DNA of 62,000 nt from Branchiostoma floridae. Taxonomy: Eukaryota; Chordata; Leptocardii; Amphioxiformes; Branchiostomatidae. The position numbers were made by a program, and so were the translations under genes. Shown one piece after another: positions 34,001-45,798 of the stretch; position 1 is the first letter of the stretch; every line of letters starts with the position of its first letter. The notes below the pieces were generated by a model, which had not been told where the DNA came from, ran no database searches, and saw nothing but the letters and a program-made list of their open reading frames with translations. The stretch covers positions 11,796,957-11,858,956 of the forward strand of contig NC_049995.1 of NCBI RefSeq assembly GCF_000003815.2, read 5' to 3'.

Positions 34001-37000
34001 AGACACATCAGTGTTATAAACCTGAATAGGGGCAGGTAACCAATACTAGAAAAACATAGCTATTTATTATTAACAATACTATTTACATTATAATAATAAC
34101 TCTTCACCAAACTGGACTTTTCTTATCTTTAAAAATTTATTTATCACAGAAACATTGTTACAATGAGGATTTGATTAGATGAGTATCTGTTACAGTGTGT
34201 ACAAACTTATTTCAAATACAAAAATGTATTTCGTTTCACTTCCTAAATATTTTTAAAGTATTGGAAGAAGTTGACACATAAACAATATTAATTGCATTAT
34301 TTATGTGCAGTAAAATGTGACCACATGCTATCAATAGCCTAATAAAATGTTGGAACATGGCACAAGCGGGCTCCCCTTCTGAGTACAGAAAGGAAATGTT
34401 TTATAACATATAGTTATGACGTAGAAAATTTCAATTGTAAAATGTACCTTTATTAACATTTACAAACAAATTGTTTTTTTCTCTTCTTAATAAATGACAA
34501 CAATACAGGTAAGTAAGGTGTGTTTCCTTTTATAACAGGCCAGGTAAGACGCCGTACAGGTAAGTAAGGTGTGTTTCCTTTTATAGCAGACCAGGTAAGA
34601 CACCGTACAGGTAAGTAAGGTGTGTTTCCTTGACTACATACTAGGTAAGACACCTTACAGGTGAGCAACGTGTATTTCCTTTCATTACAGACCAGGTAAG
34701 ACACCGTACAGGTGAGTAACGTGTAATTCCTTTGATTACAGACCAGGTAAGACACCGTACAGGTGAGTAAGGTGTGTTTCCTTGACTACAGGCCAGGTAA
34801 GACACCATACAGGTAAGTAAGGTGTGTTTCCTTTTATAACAGACCAGGTTAGACACCGTACAGGTGAGTAACGTGTATCTCCTTTGATTACAGACCAGGT
34901 AAGACACCATACAGGTGAGTAACGTGTATTTCCTTTGTTCACAGACTAGGTAAGACACCGTACAGGTGAGTAACGTGTATTTCCTTTAATTACAGACCAG
35001 GTAAGACACCGTACAGGTGAGTAAGGTGTGTTTCCTTGACTACAGACTAGGTAAGACACCATACAGGTAAGTAAGGTACGTTTCCTTTTATAACAGACCA
35101 GGTAAGACACCGTACAGGTGAGTAACGTGTATTTGCTCTGATTACAGACCAGGTAAGACACCGCACAGATGAGTAAGGCGTCTTTCCTTTGCCTATAGAC
35201 CAGATAGGGCATTATACAGGTAAGTAAGTTGCTTTACTCACCTGTTTAATACCTATCTGGTCTATACGCAAAGGAAAGACGCTTTACTCACCTGTATAAT
35301 GGCCTATATGGTAGTATATAGGCAAAGGAAAGTTGCTTTACTCACCTGTATAATACCCTGTCTGGTCTATAGGCAAAGTAAAGACATCTTACTTACCTGT
35401 ATAATACCCTATCTGGTCTACAGGCAAAGGAAAGTTGCTTTACTCGCCTGTTTAATACCCTATCTGGTCTATAGGCAAAGAAAAGACGCCTTACTCACCT
35501 GTGTAATACCCTATCTGGTCTATAGACAAAGGAAACACACCTTACTCACCTGTGCGGTGTCTTACCTGGTCTGTCATCAAAGGAAATACACGTTACTCAC
35601 CCGTATGGTGTCTTACCTGGCCTGTTATCAAAGTAAATATACGTTACTCACCTGTATGTTGTCTCACCTGGTCTGTAAACAAAGGAAATACACGTTACTC
35701 ACCTGTACGGTGTCTTACCTGGTCTGTGAACAAAGGAAATACACGTTACTCACCTGTATGGTGTCTTACCTGGTCTGTAATCAAAGGAAATACACGTTAC
35801 TCACCTGTACGGTGTCTTACCTGGTCTGTTATAAAAGGAAACACACCTTACTTACCTGTATGGTGTCTTACCTGGCCTGTAGTCAAGGAAACACACGTTA
35901 CTCACCTGTACGGTGTCTTACCTGGTCTGTAATCAAAGGAAATACACGTTACTCACCTGTACGGTGTCTTACCTGGTCTGTTATAAAAGGAAACACACCT
36001 TACTTACCTGTATGGTGTCTTACCTGGCCTGTAGTCAAGGAAACACACCTTACTCACCTGTACGGTGTCTTACCTGGTCTGTATTGAAAGGAAATACACG
36101 TTACTCACCTGTACGGTGTCTTACCTGGTCTGTAATGAAAGGAAATACACGTTGCTCACCTGTAAGGTGTCTTACCTGGCCTGTATTCAAGGAAACACAC
36201 CTTACTCACCTGTGCGGTGTCTTACCTGGTCTGTAATCAAAGGAAATACACGTTACTCACCTGTACGGTGTCTTACCTGGTCTGTAATGAAAGGAAATAC
36301 ACGTTACTCACCTGTACGGTGTCTTACCTGGTCTGTAATGAAAGGAAATACACCTTACTCACCTGTACGGTGTCTTACCTGGTCTGCTATAAAAGGAAAC
36401 ACACCTTACTTACCTTTTCGGCGTCTTACCTGGCCTGTTATAAAAGGAAACACACCTTACTTACCCTTTATTGTTGTCATTTATTAAGAAGAGAAAAAAA
36501 CAATTTGTTTGTAAATGTTAATAAAGGTAAATTTTACAATTGAAATTTTCTACGTCATAACTAAATGTTATAAAACATTTCCTTTCTGTACTCAGAAGGG
36601 GAGCCCGCTTGTGCCATGTTCCAACATTTTATTAGGCTATTGATAGCATGTGGTCACATTTTACTGCACATAAATAATGCAATTAATATTGTTTATGTGT
36701 CAACTTCTTCCAATACTTTAAAAATATTTAGGAAGTGAAACGAAATACATTTTTGTATTTGAAATAAGTTTGTACACACTGTAACAGATACTCATCTAAT
36801 CAAATCCTCATTGTAACAATGTTTCTGTGATAAATAAAGATAAGAAAAGTCCAGTTTGGTGAAGAGTTATTATTATAATGTAAATAGTATTGTTAATAAT
36901 AAATAGCTATGTTTTTCTAGTATTGGTTACCTGCCCCTATTCAGGTTTATAACACTGATGTGTCTGAGCCTTTCGTACATTAATTGGGCACTGAGGTGAA

Positions 37001-38657
37001 TCAATATCCAAATTTGCACTAAGTTCCTCAAACCTGGGTAATACTAGCACAGAAAAAATGACCACATTGTAAATATCAGTCAGATGATAGCACTATGAAA
37101 TGAAAATCTTGTTCAGAATTCACTCTAAAATGGTTGTATGAGAAGCTATGCTACAACAGTCCCTCCCGCGATACTTATAGAACAGTCCCGCAAGGAGGTC
37201 ACATGACTAGTGCCCGCCATTTTGAATTGCTATAGTTAAAGTATGGTAGTATCGTCGCCGTACATTTTGACCAAAAACAGGGACCTAAAATGCTTGTAAA
37301 GCACGGAAACTCCGTACACATCAATGGGACACCATCTTGAACATGTTTGTGGCGGTAGGTTTAGGTGTCGTTGCGCGACGGCCGATATTTTTGTGGATAT
37401 AGTGGGCATTCGCTAAAAAGACATTTTGCTGGGCGTTCGCTAAAAAGACCATCGAGAATCGAAAACTTTGATTTATGTCACTTCGGGTCAACGGATTGAC
37501 TTGAAACTCAGGATTAATACATGGGAGCACAACGTGGACATATTCCAAGCAAAAAAAATTAGATTCGTGCAGCGCGGACTTCTCTAGAGTGGGCGTTTGT
37601 GGGCATTCGCTAAAAAGACCATGCGATTGGAAAATGAACAGATTATATGATCAGGCTATCACACGTTTTGGGCCTTACCGGTCGAAGAAAATAACAAGGG
37701 CGAAGTAAAGTAGACTCTATAGTCATTCTACCACATTTTACAGTCAATCGTACAGAGACAGTTAGCCCTAGTGTAGGATTTTCAAACGACAATGGGAGTC
37801 GAATACTCCACAAAACAGATTTCTTTGTGGCGAAATGTGCCATTGTTTTGAGTATCGTCCATTCACAAGTTTTCATATACTGTATCAGGTCCAGGTTCAG
37901 GTCAGGACCTGGACCTGATCCTCTGGACCTGAACCGGACCTGAACCGGACCTGGACCTGAATTTTCTGTACCGGTACCCATCCCTACAGGAGTGAGAAGA
38001 GGTTGTTACAACAGTCAGTGAGACGTCTACAAGTATTCATCCTCAATTTATCCACAAGGTATCTATCTCCATGTTTAAGCCACAGCAAGTACATTCTATG
38101 GATGGCATCCACGTGCTCATTAATTTTCACCTGATTTCAGAAAAAGTAGTATCTTATTAAAAAAAAAAGATTTTCTTGTACGACTCTTGTTCTTTTTGCA
38201 CTATTTCACTATTTCTGCAGTCTGAATAGGATGCCATCCATGAATTTGCTTGCTGTGGCCTTATGTCTTTCACGAACCGTCTTTGGAAACTACAAGTATT
38301 AAAAGTGCTGTACGTACCTGTTGCAAACATCAGCCAGTAGATAATCGTAGCTTAGTAAAGTTGTGCCGCCATCTTATCCTAAAGGTATCTATCTCCCTGT
38401 TTTATATATCACGACCCGTAATTGTCTTGAAGCGCAACCTTAAAATAGATACAAGCCCTACCTGTGGCAAACACCAGCCAGCAGATGATCTTAGCCCAGG
38501 AAAGTTGTGCCGCCATCTTATCCTCAAAGTATCTATCTCCCTGTTTGTATATCACGACCCGTTTGTCTTGAAGCGCAACCTTAAAATAGATGCAATTCCT
38601 ACCTGTGGCAAACACCAGCCAGCAGATGATCTTAGCCCAGGAAAGTTGTGCCGCCAT
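31015..38657 (-). CDS. Secreted CUB-domain protein 2 (incomplete at central gap)
   Basis: Minus-strand exons: 38657-38603 (MAAQLSWAKIICWLVFAT), 31828-31594 and 31127-31015, with the same phases and splice strings as gene 1. Over exons 2 and 3 the protein differs from gene 1 at about 7 of 117 residues, for example TSTRAQ for TPTRAQ and NDATCEW for NDETCEW. The signal exon is tandemly triplicated (ATG at 38657, 38516 and 38372). The second copy is intact; the third has a stop after five codons. The first intron was enlarged by the 4.8-kb nested insertion 33223-37986. The gene faces CUB gene 1 tail to tail across the gap, so neither 3' end is known. Confidence 0.72.
33339..37623. mobile_element. 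4.3-kb fold-back (long inverted repeat) transposon
   Basis: Flanked by CGATTGGAAAA on both sides (33328-33338, 37624-37634), so it inserted into the hAT MITE with an 8- to 11-bp duplication. Nearly the whole length is two inverted arms meeting near 35228. The outer arm regions (33344-34500 and 36476-37618) are almost identical; the inner arms are inverted arrays of a 51-bp minisatellite. The phrase TCTTTTTAGCGAAYGCCC is repeated three times near each end. Long arms and 9-11-bp duplications recall Mutator-like or Foldback elements (inference). The frames seen in the arms have no recognisable transposase. Confidence 0.75.
34500..36475. repeat. Inverted 51-bp minisatellite array
   Basis: About 14 units on the left (34500-35228) and about 24 on the right (35229-36475) in opposite orientation. 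The unit is 51 bp, so all frames keep phase. On the right-arm plus strand it reads a 17-residue period such as YLVCNQRKYTLLTCTVS. On the other strand each unit looks like a splice acceptor (TTTCCTTTGATTACAG), ACCAG, then donors (GTAAGA, GTGAGT). Central units near 35229-35520 form a diverged subfamily (YLVYRQRKDALLTC). Confidence 0.9.
38079..38260. mobile_element. Harbinger-like MITE in CUB gene 2 intron
   Basis: Mirror of 28135-28311, with ends GCCACAGCAAGTACATTCTA and TGAATTTGCTTGCTGTGGCC, flanked by TTAA/TTA. Confidence 0.75.
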
Positions 38658-38869
38658 CTTACCACACCCGCGCGGGGCTGGGCGGACGGTTTATCGGTCA
38701 GTCCCGCTGACAGTACTGAGACGACGTTACCTTATGGCGTTACAGAAACGTTGTTTACCCGACAGAGACCTACTACACAAGGCTACCCTTCTCGGAAATC
38801 ATAAAAAAGTAACAGAAAGGCAATAATACTAGTCCTGTGGAAGGTTGAGTGTCATAGCCATAGTAAAGA

Positions 38870-40690
38870 GTTCTGAAAACTGTTCCACTGCACTGGTGAA
38901 TGCCCCCTCATATACCAAATAGTAGGTGTGTTCCAGACAAGAAATGCCATAGCAACGCATCATCAAATGTCAAAACTCGGCCAATTATCTTCACCACAAG
39001 TACGATGGCTTCTCTTGTTCACACTCCCACCCTGCTGTGCACATCTTATCAAATTGAAATATGAATAATTAATGCCGCCCAGTACAACCCACCGGACCAT
39101 GTACAATTGCTAGCTGTACAAAAAGCCCAAGCGATAAGCGTTTTGTCGTTACGAACAATGATCTGAGGCGGGACAGCGTGTCTTGGTCAGACAATAGACT
39201 TTTTTCAAAGGTTTTTGAAGCCCCAAACTGCCTGCGCTTAGGCAATCAGTATGGTTTTAGCACAGACCAGGGTAATTTGTTATAACTCTTCGAACTGTTG
39301 AATTGAGGGGTTTGTAAGTTTGTTTATTTTCACCCTTATACATTCATGTGGAGATAAAATCGGCGTACAGACCGCTTTCTAATGAGGCCATGAGGGAAGA
39401 GGTAAGGATCATGAAAAATGAAAGTGATGTACATTATATCATTTAGCATATATCATATTTTGAATATTTGTTATGACGCTCAGTAATACATATAATAACA
39501 TACTATCGGGCATAGGGAAATGCCCGAGTTGACAATTTCGAGTCATGCGCATATTAAGTCTACGTGCGCTCCAGACATACATATGACGAAATGTTAAGGT
39601 CCGGTGTTTGAGAAGAGCCACACCTTTTTTTAGGTTAATGAACCCGCCACACTTTTCACTTGAAAAGAGTAGAAGCCCTACCCGGTGTGAGTGGAGCAAA
39701 ACCATTACGGGCCCATTGTAGGGAATTTGCCAAACAGCCTCGTAACACCTGCCTTGCGTATTGAGCCAGTAAAGCTAAGGGAACAATGCGCCGTGCGTGC
39801 AAATACGCGCTGTCTACGTGCCAAAACGTGAGCAAACATTTGGGATCCGTAAGTACTAAGTACCGCCTCCGTACGAACTCGTAGGGAATCCGACGGATTT
39901 TGGAGCACGCAGGCACGCCGTGGAACTTTACGTGCAGGCAAAACTTTGTGTGTCATCGGGCTGCGGATTCGCCCCCGTACGTACGTGCCAGTACGGGCGA
40001 CGTGCCAGTACGGGCGGACGTGGCCTCCCAAAAACAACGTACGGACGAATTGAACGTACGGCGGGTTGTGCCCTTTATATAGCTTAAGTCATGCTTGATA
40101 CCTGACTTTCAATTGGGGAAAGAGATGTTGCTACAGTTAGCATTAGTTCATTTTCCAAAAGTGACCCATGTACATGTGGCATTGTACTGAGCAAGTTCGT
40201 GAAATAAAACGATTGTGCCCTCTGTCCCCACCTATTCAACTTTTCTGAATTAAAAAAAAATTAATAATTGATAGCGCTAGTGAAGAATATACTATTATCG
40301 AACTGCCTACTGGACCATACTCATACTCATACACTACGTTGATATGTTCCAGACATGCGGTGATCAAAAGTCAGAATATAAAATGTCACAAGTAAGGTAA
40401 TTATCACCATCGCTAGTATGACTGCTACATTTCCCACTAATCCCACCTTTTCAATTTTATGAATTTGAAAAATTAATAATTAATGAAGCGTATACAATAA
40501 GGGAACTGACCAGCTGGACGATGTAAACTCAAATATGAGTCTTGTGTCTTCCAACCATGGTGAATCGCCAATTATCATCGCTAATATGATTGAGCACTAA
40601 CTATTTCACTAATCCCACCTATTCAACTTTACGGAATTAAAAAAAAATGAATATCTAATAAGTGCATACTATTATTAAGGGAACTGTCCG
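38870..40690 (-). repeat. Diverged satellite, monomer about 185 bp (right arm)
   Basis: Mirror of 26400-27720, interrupted by the GTACG-rich island at 39590-40085. Boxes such as TAATTATC.CC.TCGCTA and GGTGAATCGCCAATTAT recur at 38990, 40400 and 40560. No gene. Confidence 0.6.
39590..40085. other. GTACG-rich island, right arm only
   Basis: A GC-rich block of about 500 bp with CGTACGTACGTGCCAGTACG and repeated GTACG words, absent from the left arm. Overlapping frames on both strands look compositional. Not recognised; probably a non-autonomous transposon or an expanded simple-sequence region. Confidence 0.5.
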
Positions 40691-41326
40691 ACAGGACAAT
40701 GTCGACTATGTTGTAGAGATTGAATGCTATTTGATTGTCAGAATCAAGTTCAGGAAAAATAAGGAATGGCCATTTTTATGTATAAATGCGATATATCTAG
40801 TTACTCTCTGTTGTTGTACACAATTTAAGGGAAAGGGAAAAGTTTCAATTTTGTTTCAAATTTGTTTCACAGGCAATTTAGGAGAAGCTGTTTCGTAGAA
40901 AGAAGGACATTATAAAATGTGAAAACATCACATGATCATAACTGGCCAATGACCGCGGGCTATAGCTGGATTTGTAAATGCATCATAATATGTTGATAAG
41001 AACATCTATTTTCTGCTACCAGGCGGACACAGTGTAATCGACCCTACCTTACCCTTGACCCGAAACGTGCGTGACGTCACTTGACCTTTATACTGCACGT
41101 AAAGTTGTATGAACGGGGCTACGTTAGCCGTGACAGGGCTCTCTGACATTCTGTTCCATCACAAGACAGCTACAGAGAAGAGTTTCTGTCACCCAGAACA
41201 AGGAAGAGTTCCGTTTCCTTACAAGTTGTAAGCCATCTGCACGCGGTATTTGTCTCGGGCAAACAACAAGAACATGAACTACATGTAGTACAACCGTTCC
41301 ATTGAGCCCCCCTCCCCCAGTTCGTC

Positions 41327-44300
41327 ATGACAGAGCAGAGTCCAAATCTTTTATTTCGTCTCGCTTCACACGATGACTACGACGCCGTAATGCGCATGTC
41401 TAAGGACATCTATAGCGACACCGACTACCTGCCGGAGTTCTTTCACTCCTTCATTGATGATCCTGACACCACGGTTTTCCTGGCGGTGGCGGGAACACAA
41501 GTGGTGAGTTTGGATTACAAAGTATCATACCAAATGTATATAACGCTACACAACTGTTGTTTAATTTCCCCCGTCTGTCACCTCAATTAGGGCAATTCTT
41601 ACAGTACTGGTTCACATAGCAAGGCAGCTGTCAGGGTCGCTGGTTAGTGGCCCGATACGTAAATACATCTGTAGTATTTACATAATACTGTAAATGCATT
41701 TAAGTTCACGGAGATTTAATTTCGCGGTAGCGGGAAAGGGGACTTTTCGCGGTGGATTTAAGTTCGCGGTAACACCATAGACTGCAGTCTAATACCATAA
41801 TAGAAAAATGTTCGCGGTGGTTTTAAATTCGCGGTAAAGTGGTCAGCGCGAAAACCGCGAACATTAATCCACTGCGAACATTTCTGCATTTACAGTATAC
41901 TTGTAACAGTTATTGCTTCATGCGGTGTTAGCAATACCGTCCCAAACGTAAGGCCACAGCAAGTATATTTTATGGATGACATCAGCGCGCGCTTTTAATT
42001 TTCGCCTGATTTCAGAAAAAAAACAAGAATTTTTTTCTTCTGCAGGGATGGTGACCATGACGATAAAGTACCAAAATGAGGAAATGCGAGGTACCCAGGC
42101 CTGTAGTTGTAGAAATGAAACTTATTGGATAGATGTAAAAGTGACACCAATATGGAAGCCATGAGTGTGGTTACCAACTTTGTTGGTGATGCCAGTCTAC
42201 CACACTAGTGTCACTTTTACCACACCTGTACATGTCTTGAAAACAGGAATGAATGCCTTGTTGGCTCTAATACCATATTTTGCCCCTTTAATTCTTGTTA
42301 CAACTGACAGTCATCACAACTTTATGGTGCCTATTTTTGAAAATGTAGCCATCTTGGTTTTATCTTTTCACCCATCTTGTTTTTTTTTCGCCCTATCGCA
42401 CTATTTTTGCAGTCTGCAGAAGATGCCATCCATGAAATTTACTTGCTGTGGCCTAAAGGAGTGTACTAAATACATAACAGTTGTAAACGAACAGAAAAAA
42501 AACACGTCAAAACAATTTTCACTTACAACTTAAGACGGTGGTCCTAAACATGCATGTACAACATAAAGTACTGCTACAATATTCATAGGATAGTACATAC
42601 CTTAGATCTTGCAGCTTAGTTTCTTCTTGTATTCTGATCGCTGCCAAGTGTCGCAAAAATACCTAGACTTCGGCGAATTCATACCTCCATGAAATATTGA
42701 GAACTTTTGTAAATTTTATACAAATGACTTACAACATGTACATAATTCATGCATTGTGATATTCACCATTGACTAACTTATGCAAGAACTAGAGTTCAAC
42801 GAACCCATCTCTTCGCCAAATAATCATGCCTTTATTTAAGACTTTAAGGTCTTATTGTTCCTCACAAACACACAAACATTACCAAAACCAGACTGTGACC
42901 TGACAGATGACCTGGTAGCATCCCTGGTCAATCAGAATTTCATGCTTGTCAATTTAGACTTTGTCCCCAGTGTAAGGGCGTCCTCCTGCAAACCATCTGT
43001 ATAACAGCTGTGTCCATAGATATAGGTCAAAATGAGATATATAGAGCACAGTTTATTTCTGTTAATAAGTTTTGCTGCAGTACCTTAGGAAGCCGCTAGG
43101 GGGCCCACTATCATAATTTATCTTCGTTTTCCTGACCCCTACCCACCTACCAAATATCATCAGGATTTTTTCAAGGCTTCTCGAGTTATGCATTCCACAA
43201 ACAAAAGGACGCACACACTCGGCCTGCTACCGTCCTAACGGAAAATGCTACGTCAACTATTTTCGAACACAACCTTCCTTTCCGCAGCCGCTACTTAAAT
43301 ACTAAATATCATGAAAATCCATACACAGCTTCTTGAGTTATATGCTGTTGGCATGGATTTATGAACTTTCCTCATTAATTATGCAAATAAGCTACTAATT
43401 TGCATAATTAGTATTACATTGTATAAGTCATCACTCATTCTATCTACATACCGAAAATCCTGATGATCTGTTTACACGTTCTCAAGTTATCCTCGTCCAA
43501 AGTTTGAACGGAAATCGGTGCCTGCAGTTCCCAAAAAGCCGCTAGGGGGTCCAAACTCACAGCACTTACTCTCTGTTTCAAGGGCTATCTACCACTCAAA
43601 AATCATGACCACAGCATGTCCAGAACACGAAGTGCCAAAATTAAAAGTTTTGCTGCAGCACCTTAGGCAGCCACTAGGGTGCCCATTATCGAACTTGACC
43701 TTCGTTTTCCTAACCCCAATCCACCTAACAAATATAATCAGGATCCATTCAAGGGTTCTCGAGTTATCTTGCTTACAGACAAACGCACTTACATACAAAT
43801 CCCGCTACAGCACCATAGGTAAGAGCCAGGTAAACCATTTTCGCACTTGACCTTCCTCTCCAAAACCGCTACACACCTACCAAGTTTCGTGAAAATCGCC
43901 CAGCTAGATTTTGACTTATGCTGCCAAAAACAAACCGCAAAAAACATACCAAGCTCGCTGCAGTACCGTAGGAAAACGCCAGGTAAACCGTTTTCAAACT
44001 TGGCATTCCTTTCGACAACTGCTACACACCTACCAAAAATCACAAAGTTCCATCCACAATTTCTCGAGTTATATGCTGTTGACCTACATACAGACCCAAG
44101 TCAAGCAATCTCATACTCTTCTTGGCGAAGAGAATGAAATCCCCACAAACGCATAGCACACAAAACACACATGTATAAACACCCACATGCATTCTTAACC
44201 CTTAAACTGCCAGAGTTTGAGTTCTATGAAATGCTTTAGTGCCAGGGTTGGCCGCTGACCCCCGAAAAGAGGCACCCGAACAAGGCCGAAGTGACTTCCG

Positions 44301-45798
44301 GGGTTCGTGCGCTACACGCGCGCAAAGTTGCTTCTTCGGGGGAATACGCTATCCGGTTATAACCGTGCACGGCACATAGGGCATGTATATGTGTGCCGGA
44401 TATATCCAGTTTTGGCAGTTTACGGTTAACTTTTTGAGACATTTAAGTTGTCTTTTCGGCATACTAAAATACATTGTAAAATTCACGGAAAGAAAAACGA
44501 CATATTAAGTTACATTTACAAACGCTGAAATCTTACGTAAAGGCCAGATGTATGTTTCCGATGCCTTTAATAGATCTTAAAATCTGCTGAAAAATATCTC
44601 CGCCTTTAAGGGATTTATACGTATGTCTGAAACTTAGCTTAAATACTTGTTTTCGTGCTGTGGATCCTGTGCTTTCTTAGGTAGGCCTCCTAGTGGCAAC
44701 AATCACGGAGGAAGGAAAGGCCTTCATCAGTACGTCAGCGAGAGTTGCTCCTGCCTGGAGAGGGAAGCGCGTCATCGGGAAGTTGGAGCAGTATCAAGAC
44801 GCCTGGATCCGACAGAACCGTCCGACAGCCAGGTATAAACGAGCCACGGCATCCACTGCTAGCGTCTTTACAAGGAGACATATAAAAGGCATGCCAGAAG
44901 TTTTCTGCATGGTAAGTTTACATTTTACAGTTTACAATAAGCATGATCACGGTTCCGAGTGCGCAAAATTGTGCCATGACAGGAATTGCAGCTGACTTGT
45001 AGAAAACTGTCTCGTCCATTGTCTTGATTTTCACTGCACTGTCCAGACGTGATTTGTTTATGTCTCAGGGGCCGTAATCTTTGACATATTACGCATAATT
45101 TCTATTGCTGCTCATGTGCACTCGAAGAGGTAAGCATGGCTATTGCTCTACAGTAAAAACATCTCATCATGTGAAGTACTGGATCGATTCAATCTGAAAT
45201 TTAGGTCACTTTCTTCACTTTTTAGCCCTACGTAGAATACAAGGGCGGAGCCAACCTGTGGTGGCGACAGAACCCCGCTAAGCTGGCTCAACTGGACACG
45301 ACCGGCTTACCGGACGTCGTGCCTCTACAGACCGCAGACGACGACTTCTGCGCGGCTGTACAGAAATGGCTTCCCGAGGGAGCTTGCGGTAGTCACGACG
45401 GCAAACCCATCATACTGGTAGACTGGGACCCGTTCAGCCTGTGCCCCGCCAATTTGAAGATTCTACAAGCACAGAATAATATTTACATGTTAAACTACAA
45501 GGGAGAAGCTAGTCTGAGTCTTTCCAACTCGTATCCAACCGCTGCAGTGAGGATGATGTCCGTTACAATCTACGCTATGGACGACTTAACCGTCCAAAAA
45601 CACCTACAGAAACACCTAGAGGACGTAAGCCGTAGCTACAAAAACGAAGACATACAACTGAGCGTATTTGTCGGTCTTGCTGAGCTGGAGGATTCAATCC
45701 ACCAGTTTTGTAGGGAAGCTTTACAGATGAAAAATCTGCTGGACAGGAAGAGTGAAGTTATCATGACTGAAAGTGACATATTATCCAGCCACCTGTGA
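41327..45798 (+). CDS. NAT16-like: NAT16/histidine N-acetyltransferase-like gene 2 (three exons)
   Basis: Exons 41327-41503, 44681-44911 and 45226-45798, with the same splice strings and phases as gene 1, giving 326 residues. Exon 2 carries the acetyl-CoA loop APAWRGKRVIGKL and differs from gene 1 at one of 77 residues. Exon 1 differs at 6 of 59, and the last 159 residues of exon 3 differ at 22. Intron 1 is expanded by three mobile elements: a MITE at 41686-41897, a Harbinger-like element at 41952-42453 and a 1.35-kb insertion at 42789-44134. A CRE-like GTGACGTCAC lies about 250 bp upstream. All splice sites are intact, so it is probably functional. Function as for gene 1, inferred from family. 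Confidence 0.8.
41686..41897. mobile_element. MITE with TACTGTAAATGCATTTAAG ends (copy 2)
   Basis: 212-bp relative of 5885-6072, with the same ends and the same TTCGCGG-rich interior. It lies in intron 1 of NAT16-like gene 2; gene 1 lacks it at this position. Confidence 0.8.
41952..42453. mobile_element. Harbinger-like MITE, 502 bp, TAA flanks
   Basis: TAA at 41949-41951 and 42454-42456. The ends GGCCACAGCAAGTATATTTT and ATGAAATTTACTTGCTGTGG are inverted. The interior has GCGCGCGCTTTTAATTTTCG, shared with the relative at 17456. Confidence 0.78.
42789..44134. mobile_element. Helitron-like or TIR candidate with tandem 150-200-bp repeats
   Basis: Absent from NAT16-like gene 1, whose intron is continuous at GCAAGAATGAAAT. 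Near the ends are TCTCTTCGCCAA (42808-42819) and its exact complement TTGGCGAAGAGA (44122-44133). The 3' part also folds as CTCTTC-TTGG-CGAAGAG. The interior is five or six diverged copies of a phrase containing CCGCTAGGGGG, CCTACCAAATATCATCA and TCTCGAGTTAT. Similar tandem phrases are common in invertebrate Helitron-type elements (recollection, unverified). No transposase frame. Confidence 0.6.
44199..44425. mobile_element. piggyBac-like MITE with TTAA target (right arm)
   Basis: Mirror of 24524-24754, flanked by TTAA at 44195-44198 and 44426-44429, with ends CCCTTAAACTG and CAGTTTACGG. Confidence 0.75.

Larger units (their letters stand above)
33223..37986. mobile_element. hAT-type MITE carrying a nested fold-back element
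   Basis: The ends TAGGGCTGGGTACCGGTAC and GTACCGGTACCCATCCCTA are inverted. They are flanked by CAAGAGTG (33215-33222) and CAGGAGTG (37987-37994), an 8-bp duplication with one mismatch. The left-arm counterpart 28397-28404 has the target once and no insert. The outer 115 and inner-right 360 bp match the 434-bp MITE at 57693-58126, so the element is that MITE interrupted by 33339-37623. Its accent-rich ends contain repeated GGACCTGAACC words. Confidence 0.85.

Noticed and set aside
35299-36543. A 262-residue and several overlapping repeat proteins (YLVCNQRKYTLL period)
   Set aside because: The 51-bp unit keeps every frame open, frames overlap each other, and no signal peptide or flanking exon structure supports translation.
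39656-40037. Overlapping minus-strand ORFs in the GTACG island
   Set aside because: Two frames of the same block are both open because of composition, and basic residues dominate; no homology recalled.
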